From: Lanius collurio
Lineage: Eukaryota; Chordata; Aves; Passeriformes; Laniidae
Direction: 5' to 3'
Assembly (NCBI GenBank): GCA_020086605.1
Contig: JACBWW010000012.1
Coordinates: 16,001,924 to 16,065,923 of the forward strand
Length of the DNA: 64,000 nucleotides
The stretch's first letter is position 1; each line of letters begins with the position of its first letter. Below, in pieces: positions 1 to 13,494 of this stretch. The notes beneath the pieces are model-generated. The model searched no databases and was not told the DNA's origin. It saw only the letters and a program-made list of their open reading frames with translations. Both the position numbers and the translations under genes were made by a program.

Positions 1-443
1 TTTCCCTTCAGAGCAAGATGGAATGGAGCTTTAATTAAACAGGTATTTTCTATGCCAATCTAAGAGAAAACCCCCTTTCCGTGAGATTTTGGTCATATAA
101 GGTCAAACTAGAAAGAAGAAGTAACACACACTGGCTGGTCACAAGTATGCAATAAAAATGGAAATCAATATTTATGGAAGAATGCTGTTTGCTGCTTAAA
201 TTTTATTGAACAGCAAATACACTGATCAGACTACCACTTTCTTCATGGACATTCTGCAAACATAGGGAGAGACATCACCTAAAGTATCCATTCAAAACTA
301 TTTGCTCAGTTAATGTCATTTTATGGCTATAGAGGAGAATTTCTGCAGGATTCTAGTGGCTCTCCAAGCTGGAGCCTTCCCTTACATATGAAGGTGTTCC
401 AGTGATTTATGTGAGAGCCCTACCCCCAGCAGATGTGCTGTGC
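1..443. other. Non-coding flank, no feature seen
   Basis: AT-rich sequence with no recognisable repeat or open frame. It forms the left flank of the LTR that starts at 444. Confidence 0.6.
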
Positions 444-1007
444 TGTTTTGGGCTGGGATTAAGCTAATTTTCCTCAGAGCAGCTAGTTTGGGGCTATGTT
501 TCATTTGGCAAAAACAGTGTTGATAATAAGAGGGAAGGGTTTTTAATTGCTGAGCAGGGCTTACACAGAGTCAAGGCCTTTTCTGTTCCTCACACCACCT
601 CACCAGTGAGTGGGCTGGGATTCACACGGAGCTGGGAGGGGACACAGCCAGGACAGCTGACCTTCACTGACCAAAGGGATATCCTGGAAGATACAGCATC
701 ATGCTCAGCATATAAAGCAGGGACAAGAAGATGGAAGGGGAAGGCATCTGGAGTGATGGCATTCATTTTCCCAAGCAACCATTACATGTGATGGAGCCCT
801 GCTTTCCTGGGGATGCCTGAACACCTACCTGTCCATGGATTCCTTATTTTGCTTTGCTTATGTGTGCAGCTTTCACTTCACCCATTAAACTGTCTTCTTC
901 TCAACCCATGGGTTTTACTCATTTTTACTCTTCCAAATCTCTCTCCCATTCCACTGGGGTGGGCAGCTGGGTAGGGCTTCGCTGCCAGCTGGGGTTAAAC
1001 CATGACA
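444..1007 (+). mobile_element. Solo LTR of an avian ERVK-type endogenous retrovirus
   Basis: This 564-bp segment starts with TGTTTTGGGCTGGGATTAAG and ends with GGTTAAACCATGACA, so it has the TG...CA ends of an LTR. By recall, the body matches the very common bird ERVK LTR. It has a U3 with TATAAA at 711-716, an ATTAAA polyadenylation signal at 884-889 followed by the typical CTGTCTT stretch, and a U5 ending in the TTAAACC motif. No retroviral internal sequence lies on either side, so it is most likely a solo LTR left by recombination between the two LTRs of a provirus. The expected 6-bp target duplication is not clean: GCTGTGC precedes it and GCTGCTGC follows. It has no coding capacity. Small open frames inside it on both strands are incidental. 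Confidence 0.9.
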
Positions 1008-3059
1008 GCTGCTGCAGAAAGCAGAGCAGACCCTTACAGTGAGTTTGCAACATACATATGGAAGTAGTAAGCACACCTCAGAGGAAGGACTCTCTTGAAG
1101 CAACTGTTTTTAAAAAGCTCAAAATAACTTCATGCTTCTTTTTACACTAATAATATTTTAATTAAAAGTTAAACAGTACAAAAATTTCCAAGATCCTGAA
1201 CATTCTCTCAACAGCTTATATGACTTACCAAATGCTTCGTTCTTTGCAATCCCCTTGATTATAAAAGGAATTGATTTTTTTTAACCTAATTTTACATCCT
1301 TCGCATCATTTTAAATTGCATTACTGGATTGGAACATAAATCTTTACTGTTTGGGAGTTTTTTCATCTTGGGAGAAGTCGAATAATTGCATCAAAGATTG
1401 CATATGAACAATGAAGCATCCAAATGCTTAAAAATCAGGAAAAAATAGGAGGATTTTAAATAATATTTTTTAATATAAAAATTTGCTTTATATTATTTAG
1501 TGTCTGAAAAAAAAAAGCAAGAAAAAATGTTTCTGAAAGTAAGGGAGCTGTACTGAAATCCTTCTTTTATATGTCTTCCTGCCAACAAAGTCATCGGTAA
1601 AGGAAAAAATTCAAGTCCAAATTTCTTCTGAATTTGAAACCCACTCTAAACTCTGCTGAAGACAACATAAAGATGTCATTCGCATCTCAGGGCTGTGGAG
1701 TACCTGTATTCACTTGATTTTGCAGCATTTGACTTTTTCTATAGGCAAGTTATGGAGTGAGTCCCCCACAAACCCATTTGCTCCCAAAAAGAGTGGTAAA
1801 ATTACCACCAAAGATGGCAAAGACTCACCTGTTGCACAACTGTCACAGAAACAAAGGCACACGAACACTTCATAAAAACCAGCATCACACACAAATTAGG
1901 AGGCTCAATTAAGTAATTAATACAGTATATTTTGTTCTGGCATTTCCTGACCCTCAGTACTTCGCTTTGCTTTTCAGAGCAGGGAGCTACTACATGAAAT
2001 ATGCCAGAGTTATTCAGAAAGCAAACCATAAGCACACAATCAATCCAACAAACACTTGGTGGTACAAAACACAGGCACCAACAAGACAGGGTTTTTTTTT
2101 TTATTGTGCAGATACCTGCTGCTCATGGTGAGGGGGAACCTCATGGCAGCAGCAGACTTTCCTGTCTGCTACAGGCCGTAGCATAGTAAAGGCTGTGCCA
2201 AAACACACTCCATGGCAATGGGGTCTGCACAAAGGAGCCTTGCCCATCCACTCTCAGTTCCTGTCAGAAGAGCAATTACTCCCAGGCAATGACGGCTGGC
2301 ACAGGCATACAGTACTCGGACCTGTGCAGCAAGTACACTAAATGCAAAAGCTCTTCCACCAGAAAGCACAGCAAGAGCAGCAGAGGTGATAGGAGGCAAG
2401 CATTTCATTAGCAAAGGGTTTGTTCATTGATAACTCTTTTTTAAATTATAGATGTAAAGCAATACTGCTCATTTATGCATCCTTCCTGTTTTCTAATACC
2501 TCTCTGTCACTTTTCTACCCTTAGCTCACTTCCAATTTCTGCTCTTCATTTGAGCTAACATCACCAGTCTTCTAACAAATTTCCTTGTTTAAGTAGCTTC
2601 CAGTTTTGAGTGCTTCTCAACCCACACTGCTCTCTCCCATAACAGTTCTTTTGTTTTGGTTTGAGGGTTTTTTGATTTCTTTTTTTGAGTTGGGGTTTTG
2701 GGAGGAAGGAGAACAACACACCGGTTGGTTTGTTTCAGAAAGAAACCCTTCCTTGCCTTTTGCTCCCCTCACCCAAATTGTCTTGCTCAGGAGGCTCCCT
2801 ATCATCTTCCTATCCAACCCTTCAGGACTCTACTTCATGTATCTGAACACAGACCTCACCTTACCACAGCACCAATCTCTCCCCTGTTCTCACCTACTCA
2901 TCCAGGCTCTTTCCAAATACAACCAAAGTGCTGCCCAGCCCTTCCAACTTCCTTGCCTAGTATACAGCTCCCCTTTTTCCAGCAGTTAATCTGTTAGCTT
3001 CTCTTCTCAAACACACCTTTCACTCCTTTTTGCCAAGAGAGGAAAGACAAACTTGAACT
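1008..3059. other. Non-coding DNA
   Basis: No exon or repeat family was recognised here. A T/G-rich tract lies at about 2641-2705. A 127-codon open frame at 2606-2989 runs through that tract and shows no domain, so I treat it as chance. A short T run lies near 2092-2102. Confidence 0.5.
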
Positions 3060-3895
3060 AACTGGTAACAACAGACAAGGAGAAAACTGAGGTACTCAAC
3101 ATTTATTTGTCTCAGTCTTCACTGGCAGTCTGTCCCTGTATGTCTAACGTGGATGGCCTGCAAGACAGAGATTGTGGGAGCAAAGTCCCTCCCACTCTTA
3201 AGAGGAGATCAGGTTTGTGGCCACCTGAGGAATCAGAACATGCATAAATCTGTGGGAGCTGAAAGGGGCATCCTGGAGTCCTGAAGAAATTGGTTGATGT
3301 AGTTGCCAAGCCACCCTCCATGGTATTTGAAGTCATGACAGTCAAGTAAAGCTCCAGGCAACTGGAAAAAGAGGAACATCATACTCATCTTTTAAAAGGC
3401 TAGAAAGGAGGACCCTGGTAACTACCAACCTGTCAGCCTCACCTGTCTGTCTGAGAAGATCTTGGAACAGATCCTCCTAGAAGCTGTGCTAGGGCAGAGG
3501 GAGAACAGGGAGTTGATTCAGGACAGCCAGCAGAGCCTCACCAAGGACAGGTCCTGCCTGACCAACCCAGTGGCCTTCTATGATGGAGTGACTACATCAG
3601 TAGACAAGGAAAAGATCCACAGACGTACAGAACTGTCTGGAGTTCTGTAAGGCCTTTGTCAGGGTTCCCCAAACATCCTTCTCTCTAAATTGGAGAGATA
3701 CAGATTTGATAGATGGACTGTTCAATGAGGATGAGGAATTGGCTGGATGGTAATACCCAAACAGTAATGTCCAGAGCTCGATCCAGATGGAAATCAGTGA
3801 CAAATGGTGTCACTCAGGGGTCCCAATATAGACAGAGACATTCAGAGAAATGTAACACCTCTCCTGTGAGAAAAGGCTGAGGAAATCCCATCATC
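3060..3895 (+). mobile_element. CR1 LINE fragment, reverse-transcriptase region, internally deleted
   Basis: CR1 is the dominant non-LTR retrotransposon of birds. The forward strand follows the CR1 ORF2 text: a GNYRPVSLT-like block near 3410-3445, then [14 protein letters not shown] near 3449-3490, a block encoding [18 protein letters not shown] near 3553-3606, and a stretch equivalent to DFCKAFDTVPHNILLSKLERY near 3635-3700. Frameshifts and stops break the frame, for example after GVL at 3650. At about 3817-3834 the GVPQGS equivalent jumps directly to the region encoding the later HLSYEERLR motif, which indicates a deletion of several hundred bases including the FADD catalytic motif. Neither a complete 5' end nor the 3' octamer repeats are present. 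It is an old, inactive copy. Confidence 0.85.
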
Positions 3896-4705
3896 TACAA
3901 CACAGAGAACCTAGTCTTGTTCAAAGACAAGACCACAGTATTTTATTTCAAAAGTATAAAAATGTCGCTTTCTTAGAATGTTACTTAAGCAATGTTTGGG
4001 TTTTGCTTTGCAGCTAGGAAATTCCAGCTAGGAACACAAATTCCACCATAAAAGGTTATTTAAGTCAGTAGGCAATTCAGAATGAAATAGTGCAGTGTGA
4101 AGTGTCAGAAGACCTTAATATCAGCTTTAGTGTATCTTTAGTGTAAAGTGATGCAAAACAGCATCCCAGCTTCATTAATATCATAGGTGCTGAAGATAAA
4201 GTGTTGTGAAACCTGCAGCAAGATAAGCATGTTTTCTGAAGAAAAAAAATTAAATTTTAGGTTAACATCAGATTATGCCTATATTAAGAGAGGCATATGA
4301 CTTTTCCACCCAATAGATCAGAAGAAAACCAACTCCTTGGAGCTTATCAGTGCATTAATTCTTCAAAATAACATTTGTACTTGCTTTCAGTATCCACCAA
4401 GATGAACTTCTCTCGGCATTACTGACTAAAATAATTTCATGTGACTCATCAATTTGCAGAGGACTCTGTAAAGGTTCTCCATATTCTGAAAAAATTAAGT
4501 GCTTAATTCAATCCCCGTGTTTTTCTCTGGGTTTTCTTAATTATTCATTTATCCACAAAAACAGAAGTTTTCAGGTCTGGAGTTATGTATAAACATAGAA
4601 GCAGAGGACCGGAAAGAAGTCACTTGTCCATGTTTGCTTATTTCACTGGGAAAATTTATCACTTGCATGAAGTGAGAAAGCTGTTACGATACTAGCTTTT
4701 TTTCC

Positions 4706-4796
4706 CAGCCCCAACCAACCACACACACTCACAAAAAAACCCAAAAACATAAAAACAACAATCCAAAAATAAAAAAATAAACCAACCAGAAAATAA
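4706..4796 (+). repeat. A/C-rich low-complexity tract
   Basis: About 90 bases composed almost entirely of A and C, with a few T. It is one of several such tracts on the same strand; see 12906, 20765, 22377, 24431, 38533, 51932 and 58605. Confidence 0.7.
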
Positions 4797-6734
4797 CTTG
4801 GTAAATAACTTGGCCTACTCAGTCAAGCAATCACATTATATAAAAGCACAGGATCACCTAATGCAGGAATTGTCCCAAATCTCTGTAATGGCACCTGGCA
4901 GCTCAATCAGTACCACTCAGTCCAGTTCACACACTTATCTACTGATAAGCACCAAGTGATCAATCAGTCCCAGTGGGGCACATATCAGATCAAAGCTATC
5001 TGAACCCTTCACATTTAAAGCATATATCAATAAATCTTTTTAGTGTTAAGGTCTTTGACAGTTTGGCTTTTTTACAAAGGTAACAGGGAGCAGCTCATCC
5101 AAATAGTTTCATCATGGAGGTTTGGCCCTGGCCACATGCTCCCTGTTAAAGAGCTGGCCAAGAGGACAGACATCTTAATCCTTCACAAATATTCAATGAG
5201 CTGTAATATTAGTTCTCAAAGATGTATTGCAGCATCCTTCAAAGAGACCATGACAAGAGGAGATTTAAAAGAAAACCGTGATTTGTTTGTTAGATGCTGT
5301 GTTATTTTTTTCCCCTTAATATTACATTTCAGCCATTGCATTCATCAATAAACTTAGCAGGATGCTGCCTGACATTTTAAAATATGCAGTCAATTACGAA
5401 AAGTCATGCTGTTTGAGAAAAATTTATCCCACATTGAAAATATGAATTTAGTGACTCTCCAAGCTTTTAAGCTAATCTTATTATCCACATAATAATGTCC
5501 AGGGGCATAATAGTCTCCAGAGGCACCAGGCCATTGTGTTAGTCACAGTGGAGTAAGTCTATAGAAAAAAAATAATTGCCTTGACCTTATCTAAAGTTTT
5601 CTGAGGGGAAACATCTGAAATCCAGCTTTTCAGCCACAAATGTTTCTCCTCACCTTCTTTTTACCATGAAGGACAAGTGGAATTCTGGCCTCTGCTCTCA
5701 AGTCTACTCCCACCAAAGTGCTAATCCACAGAGCTTGCTTAGACTACCACAGGCCAGTCTTCTCACACAATTCAAAGAAAGCATATCCCTGGATGATCTG
5801 GATCCCCTTCCAAATATCTGGGACTTTTACACTAAGAGAGGATTATTTATTTTTTTAATTATGTGCAAAGAGCAGACTGTGCAGGGAAAAAAATCATGGT
5901 TGCAAGTGTAGCCATGCACCCAGGTGTACCCATCCTTGCCTTATCTTATTTCAAAAGATCAGCTGTTTCATATGTGAAAGTGTTGGCAGCTCCTTCCATC
6001 TGAAGTGAAAGGAGCCTTACCAGCACTCCTGTGACCAGATTTAAACATTTATGCAAACAAGTCTTGCTTAGAAGAACCTAATTCCAATCTCTCTATTGCT
6101 CACCTAAGGCATTTATTGCACTTGATAGGTTGCGAAGAAGAACAGCCATACTGATCCCAAGATTGTGGGATTGAAACTAGTGGGAACTGTTATAAAATTT
6201 TAATATATGTCATCTTCCAGACGAAAGGAGACTCCAGGGAGAGCTGACCTTTGAGTGCAGAAACCTTAATAACTTGTCAACAGTGGGGTTACATTTTCAA
6301 TACAAAAACGAATGACAAAATTAGGGAGATTGCACTAGTTATACTGTCTAGAAACAAGGTTTCTGCAAGGCTTAAGTGAATTTATGGGTTATATAAATTG
6401 AAATAATATGAAAAAAACACAGAGACAAAAAATGCTGATGTAGTTCCCATTGATTTCAAGCAAATCTGTGCCAAACAACAGTTCATAGTTGATGCAAGTG
6501 TTATCTCATCTTAACTTCTGACTATACACCCACAGGATTGACACTGTTTTTAGCAGTCCTCCTTCAACTTGTACCTTTCCATTCACAGTCATCAATAATT
6601 ATGAGGGAGGAAAAAGCAACCGCCTGCTCGAAATAAGCAGTATTTCTCCATGAACAGAATTTCACGGAAAACAAAGCTATTTGAAATTAAATTTAACAAA
6701 TAGTTTTGGCCAGAGGAAGAAAAGGCGAAGAGTC

Positions 6735-6785
6735 AGAGTAGCTTAAAATTTCAAGGGATCTCAGGAGGTCATTCTAGTCAGACCC
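6735..6785 (-). mobile_element. Possible remnant of a CR1 3' end
   Basis: AAGGGATCTCAGGAGGTCAT followed by TCTAGTCAGACC resembles the reverse complement of the CR1 3' UTR, where a GGGACCT...GGTCATCTAGTCCAACC pattern is usual. Only about 50 bases can be matched by eye, and the terminal octamers are missing. Confidence 0.28.
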
Positions 6786-8889
6786 AAAGGATGGAATATT
6801 TAAAAAGCCTAAAAGCCTAACTTTAAAATTTCAGAATAATTTTGCAAGTGAAACAGTCTATGATTGATGACATGCTTGGGTTTTAATATTTGCCTTTAAA
6901 AACATGCGTAGAAAATTGCTCCTTTTAAACTGACCCTGCTCTGTTGTCTCCCAATTGTTTTGTTCAGGAAACCTTTGGCAACATTAGTCATCATTTCCCA
7001 CCATCTCTTGATTATGGGGCTCTACCCAGACTTATATCCCCAGTGGCTTAATTCTTTCCACAACAAATTTCAATTCTCTCATGCATTTGACAGTAGGAAC
7101 AGTATTTAAAAATAACCCAACAAAATCCACAACAAAGAAAACAAAATCAGTCAAACAATTGCCATGATCCTCAAAAGTGTTCAAGAAGAAATTCAGTGTC
7201 TTCAGAGGAACAGCATTCAAGAAACAGAGAAGCTTCAGAATGATCAATAGTTCCTTTCATATTAAGAATATTTCTCATCTAGCTGCTCTACAGAATATGC
7301 TCCATAGCATTGCACAGTACTCCCAATGGTTTTTATTAAAAATTTAGAATATAATATAGCAAGTTTATTGATTCTTTTTTCTGGTGTTTGAATTTCCTAT
7401 GACCATGTCTGGCACCAGCCAAGGAGGAGCTGACAACTGACCTCTGGTAATAAGGGAATTACACAAGCATAAGTAAAGTATAGGCTGTGACCACCACATA
7501 TTAAATTTAATACTGACCTGGAAAATACTTAATGCATTACATCAACTAATAACAATAACTAGAATACTCTGCCCTTTGCTACAAACTCACATCAAGACAA
7601 CATGAGAAAAGTGCTTTCACTGTAGTCAAGCTTAGAAACATTCCTGAAAAAGCAGTGGAAAGAAAATATGTATGTTTATACACAGCTTTGGAGTAAAGCC
7701 ATGTCCTTCCCTGTTTTTACCAGCTTTGCACTGGTTGTCATGAGATGACGATGATCCTACACAAAGTCTGTAGGGCAGAGATATTTCTGTCTTTGCAGTG
7801 TGTGGAACCATTTGCAGGGGTTTCCTATTTACTTTCCTATTTACTGATTAATTATTCAGTCACATATGTCTGCACAATCTGAAAGTTTTTAAAGCACACA
7901 AAGCCTAATTATTTATTGTCCCAGATTAAATAATTAAACTAGGATGGCCAGAATATTTATCTGGGCATTTGCATCCAAGAAGGGCTGCTGGACTGCCAGA
8001 AGACCCCAATATTTTGAAAATAAACGCATCTTCAGGAAAGAGGATGGTATTAACTTTCAGGACCCAATACTCTTCCTGTTCTGCCAGCTCTCTCCTGCCA
8101 GACCTCACAGTGAAAACTGAGAAAATCACGATAAGCCTTTGTCACACAATGGGCATCAGGAAGATGATTTCTGTCAGCTCTATTTAAGGCACTCTAGAGA
8201 GGGATGTGACTTGTGTGCTCATGCTGAGAATGAGTAAAAACTAGGACTTAGGCAGGCTTAAATAGAAATATTAATACAGATGTTTTATTGATTAAATTCT
8301 TGTAAAAAAGTTATTACTTTAACTGATTGATCTATCAAAACCACAGAGCTAGGACTACACTCCACAGCAGGTTAAAGTAGAATTCCTCCCTGTTTTATGT
8401 GTTCTTTTATTGATAGGTTGCTTTATGGATTTTTGTATTCAGCAACTCAAAAAAATCTCCTGGTAAAATTAATTTCATTTGGCCTTTCTGATCTGGGATG
8501 TCTGTAAGTTCTAGACTATTTTAAGCCTTCCGGCACAGGTGTAGTCCCCCAAACAAATGGCACTCTTCAAGATGAAATAATTCTAAGAAGCCATAGAGAC
8601 AAACTGTGTGTTGCTTGCAATTGTTCACATTCTTCCTCCAAGTTAAACAAGAAATAACTTTTAATAGAGGATGTCACAATTACAGTTAAGGTACTTTGCT
8701 CCTGTACCTACCTCTTACCTCCTCTTAGGGTCACAGCATAAGGGGCACAGATGAATACCCCAGTGCTGGAGGAACTTTGATGCAATCAGCTTCAGGTGAC
8801 TGCTAATTTTCTTTTATTTCTTTAATTAAATACAAGGCTAACTAAAGAGTTAGAGACAGCCCCAAGCTATTGGTTGCCTAGTTTCTCAT

Positions 8890-9310
8890 TAACTGCTGGT
8901 GGATTTTTTTGTTGTTGCTCTCTACTCTGAGTAATATAATGTGCTTGCTGGATTCTGGCAGACTGCAGATTTTATTTTAGTTTCTACCTGTTGTTTTCTA
9001 ACATGACAATTTTTCCATCTATCTTTCTAAATAAAATACTCAAATTGAACTCTAGGAGCCCTATTTTTTCCAGCTAAAAGTAGTTTTTTTATCTCAATGG
9101 GAATCAGTGGCACAGTATTTAAGGCCACATGGGACTGTAGCTGTAAAAGGCTTTTCTTTGTTTTTTCCTCCTTTCTTCTTCCCCCTTAAGAAGTACTGCA
9201 AGCACATTGCAAAACAGCAGCAATTTGGAATGTTTATTTCAAATAATTTCTTAAAACTCTTTATTTTTTCACATTTCATCTCTTCTATACATGAAATATG
9301 TTATAAAATA
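8890..9310 (+). repeat. Unclassified interspersed repeat, copy A of an inverted pair
   Basis: This segment matches the reverse complement of 13055-13494 over nearly its whole length, at roughly 80% or more by eye. Shared blocks include TGTGCTTGCTGGATTCTGGC, CAAATTGAACTCTAGGAG, AATCAGTGGCACAGTATTTA and AATAATTTCTTAAAACTC. Copy A lacks about 23 bases present in copy B, just after the CTGGCAG block. It has no open frame of note. I do not recognise the family. An old LTR or a non-autonomous DNA transposon are both possible. Confidence 0.75.
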
Positions 9311-12300
9311 GTCTGTAAATTTTTAAGTAACAGATTTCTTGGCAAAACAATCTCAAGTTGCTAATACATCAAAAAAGGAAAATACTGAACTTATGTTATA
9401 AAACAATTATGAACAGCTCAGCACACCCAATAAGCCAGAGTCTTACTGTGTTTGCTTCAATAGGGAGAGTATGCAACCTTTGGATGTACTTACTATGGAT
9501 GTAAGGAATTCACTGCCATTTTGAGTTGCATTCATAATTTCTGTCTTTTTAAAGTTTGTCCTTTGACTCAATGATAAATCACAGGCTCACTTCTAAACGT
9601 AATTCTGATGCAGAGCAACAAACTTCTTGTACACAGTGACATTTTTTGTCCTTAAGGCAAGGTCTGGTTGCTGGATCAGAACTTCCAGTTGCTGTCTTTA
9701 TTGGGGGGTGGGTAGTCTATGCATGTTGTGTGTTACATTTGTTATACTTCACTCTCCTACTTGAACCATATCTGGATTTTGGTGTAATTAATGTGCCTCC
9801 TGGATTTTCATAGGCTAAACCAGACTTTTGAATCTCTTGGGTGAAAATAAAGTTGCTGAATGAGAAGCTCACTACGTGGCACTGCTTAGTTACTAGACTA
9901 AGGAAGATCTGATGACGTAGCAATGATATATAAGAAAACAGAAAAAGACTTCTACAGTGATTAATTTTCTTATCTCTGGCAGCCACAGACACTGATCTGA
10001 GAGCCTGTATCTCTAGTTACTGTGCCTAGAGAAACCTGGACATGATGATGGAAAAACAGGTATCCCCTAAAGACTACTAGGTAAAGTGGCAAGAGATTTT
10101 TGGATATACATCAACATATGTATCTATTTCCTCCCTATTTGGTGGATGCTTTATTTCAGAAGGATTTCTGCAACTCTTCTGCACTCCTTTTGCTTTGCTG
10201 GTTACAGGAAAGTCAAGTGTGACTACCTGAGAGTCATCATTTCGCTTATGGGACTGTGCCACACGCTACGGGGAAGATAAAAGTGCAAAAGGAATCTCTA
10301 TCAAAGCTTTCCAAAGCATCATGAAAACAAATGTGTTTAAATCAGGTCTTCTTGAGGATGTGTTGTTGTGAAGGGGGGGGGGGAAGGGCACTAACTACTT
10401 GTGCACTGTGTTATCCATGGCAGTAGTGTCCCATTTTAGACTTTTCCTGACCTGAATCTGTCATCTGTAGGAAAAGGCTGTTTAAAAGAGCATGGAGTCC
10501 AAACAATGTTTTTCCCAGCCTCCCCTGTACATAATTTAATTCTTCTTTACATTAATGGATGTAAGTAAAATACAAACAGCATGAAAACTGTAGTAGCTGA
10601 GTTCATGTTATGACTGGTGGGTGTTTTAAAAAAAAAAAACAGTTTTAGGAAGGGCTGTTTTTAATTTGTGAGATTATAGTTTGCCAGTTTTGCTGAGTAT
10701 CCTAGACCTGTCAGATGCTGTTCATTAATCAGAAATGGAGATGGGAGAGCTGTTAAAAGGCCTAATTCTAAAAGACAGAATACCTGCAAGATGAATTTTG
10801 AATGACAAGGCAGAGCTCTGCTTCAGGTCATTGGTTGCTCGCATGAAGGCTCATCAGTGTTGTGCACAGAGGGGAATTTGCTGGTGCCAGGAGCTGCCTG
10901 TGCATTTGTGCAAGAGGCTACAGCAGGGAGCACGTGTGTTGGCTGTCAGCAGGCAGAGTTGGGCACACAGCTGCCCCCAGGGCTTTTCACTGGGCATACG
11001 AGGGACAGGCAGTGGCACAAAGAGAGGCGCTGCAAGGTGGGGCATGTGAAGAACTGAGATTCAGTAATCGGGTAGTGTGACACAGTAACTCATGAAACTG
11101 GGGGAGTTTGCTGCTTATTTTTTAAAAACCCCAAACCAACTAAATTTTAAAAAAAAGCCAAAAACAACTCCCCTAAGGCTTAAAAATGTCTATGTTTCCT
11201 CAAAATTATTTCTGTTTCCTTTCCTCCCTGGTTTTTGCTTTGGCCTTTGATGCAGGAGGTCTGCTAATTCCTTTGTTCAGCAGAAGAGGTGGGTGCAAAA
11301 GACCAGTGGTTGCCCCTTGATGATCCTGCAGCATGGCACATGAAGACCCATTGCATGTCAAAAACCCCTTCCTGAGCTCTGTGCAGTATTTCAACGGCAC
11401 TCTCTGAATGCCCCAAGTGCTGTTATCACATCTCATTTAAGGCATATCTAGATAATGATGATGGAATATTATGTGACTAATCCAGTAAATGTTGTTACTA
11501 ATGCACTGTTTCTAATACTGTTGAATTGCATTGCCTTTAGAATAACAATGGGGAGAATTGTTTCTAATTCACACAGTAATATGATTCGCAATGTGGTCAT
11601 GCCTGAATTGATCTTTTTTTGGCTCTGGCAAATGCATTGATTGCTTTACAGCCCTTTATCAGGGCATCTTGAATAGAAGTGGAAATGTGAAGTGGGGGAT
11701 TTGAAAATGAGGGTCTGAAAATATTGGTGTGAATATTTGAAAATGGTAGAGCAGAAGGAAATGCCTAGAAAGTCCTGGATTTTACCCTGTTTCCTTCCAA
11801 AACAGGTACCAGTGCACCTCTGAAGTGCTGATATGATGGGCATCCCAGCATGTACAATGCTTTTAAAGGAGAATAAGAATATGGTTATCAACCTTTCTAC
11901 TCAATCTATGTGCTTGCTTTCTCAGTTCAAGATCAGCCACCTCTAACTCACTCATGCAAGTCCTTTTGATTAGTTAATTTCTTGCCCTTATTGAATGTCA
12001 TTCTGAAATTAAAAGGCTAGTGCATGAAAGCTTCAACATAGGACCTTTGCTGGGCCTATTTGTTGAGCAGCTCAGTCCTTTTAATCAAGTTACTGAATTG
12101 CTCTGTTCCATCAGGCATGGTCTGGACTCCCAAGCCTCAAGGAATTTGGATGCAGGAAGAGGAAAATGTTAAACCTATTCCAATTTACTGATCTATATTC
12201 AGAAAAGGGTAAAATTGATATTTAGCTAAGTATATAATGAGAAACCAATTTTTAAAGGAATTACTAGGTCTGGAAATAAGCTTTGGCAATTTTTCATGGC

Positions 12301-13054
12301 CAATTGAAGTATTAAAGTAATGTGCCTCTCAAGGATTTGACTTATATGGCTGATTTTACAGCTCTGCATTACTCTGTAGAATGGGCTAGAGTGCTGTGCA
12401 AAAGTCATCCTGGGAAGTTTATTTGTGATATTATATGAGACAGCACTCTCAGCCCAATAGACTCAGCAATACGGAGGCTGTGCACCCTTCTGGAGGGGAA
12501 CATCTTGTTTGGTACTGTGAAGACTGGAAAAAATTAATCCTAAAACTCATAGATTAGATATAGAAAGGATGTCTAGGATAAAAAAAAAAATATATATAGC
12601 CATGAACACAAAGCACTCAAAAGACTGCAAAATATTATAAAGTCTCTGTTACAAGAATCACCACTTGTGTTAACACCCTTTTATAGATACATACTGAAAA
12701 TTGACTGGATAATTGCTCACTGTGGCTAAAGTTGTTGCTATCATACAATATTGAGTGGGGAACACCACTGGACTGAGAGGTCAAGTGGTGGACTTTTATG
12801 TGGTCTCCAAAATGGAAAATCCAAAATTAAGAACCACCTTTTCAACTTGTCATTCGAAGGATGGGTTTTATCCCTCACCACGGATTTTAATCATCAGGGT
12901 GATTATAAAACCAAAACAACAACAAAAAAGCCCCAAACTCAAACAACAAATAGGATAGGGTGATTTGCTGAAGCTTTGTTGGGGAAGCTGAATTTGAGTT
13001 TCCCAAGTCCTGTTCTACTAACCTATCATTCACACTTCTCAATGTAATTCAATT
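9311..13054. other. Non-coding DNA between the two inverted repeat copies
   Basis: About 3.7 kb with no recognised exon or transposase. The longest open frames are under 95 codons and look random. It contains a G11 run at 10373-10383, an A run grading into TATATATA near 12582-12597 and an A/C-rich tract at 12906-12952. Confidence 0.5.
12906..12952 (+). repeat. A/C-rich low-complexity tract
   Basis: Repeated CAA and AAACCAAAAC-like words with almost no G or T. Confidence 0.6.
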
Positions 13055-13494
13055 ATTTTTATAATGTATTTCATGTATAGAAAAATGAAATTATGAGAGA
13101 ATTAGGAGTTTTAAGAAATTATTTTTAAAAAAATTCCAAATTGCTACTTTACAATGTAGTAAATTTATACTTTATATGGGGGAAGAAGAAGAAGGAAAAA
13201 AAAGAATGAAAAACCTTTTAGAGCTACACTCCTATGTGGTATTAAATACTGTGCCACTGATTCCTGTTGAGATAAAAACCTACTTACTGCTAGGAAAATA
13301 GGCCTCCTAGAGTTCAATTTGAGTGTTTTATAAAGAAAGATAGATGGCAAAATTGTCATGGGAGAAGACAACATGTAAGAAATAAAATAAAATCTGCATT
13401 TTGAACTGCGAACTGCAGTTTGACTGCCAGAATCCAGCAAGCACAGTATAGTACACAGAGCAGAGAAAAACTAAATAAACCCACCAGCTATTAG
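13055..13494 (-). repeat. Unclassified interspersed repeat, copy B of an inverted pair
   Basis: This is the reverse-oriented partner of 8890-9310. It is slightly longer because it keeps a stretch with the palindrome-like AACTGCAGTTCGCAGTT near 13405-13425. A polypurine block at 13180-13205 corresponds to a polypyrimidine block in copy A. It has no coding signal. Confidence 0.75.

Larger units (their letters stand above)
3896..8889. other. Non-coding DNA, 5 kb
   Basis: AT-rich sequence with many stops in all frames. No coding exon or full repeat was recognised. It holds an A/C-rich tract (4706-4796), a possible CR1 end remnant (about 6735-6785) and a short direct duplication of TTTCCTATTTAC near 7823-7846. 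Confidence 0.5.

Noticed and set aside
8890..13494. A complete DNA transposon with 420-bp terminal inverted repeats
   Set aside because: No target duplication was found at the outer ends and no transposase frame lies between the arms. Two separate insertions explain the pattern as well.
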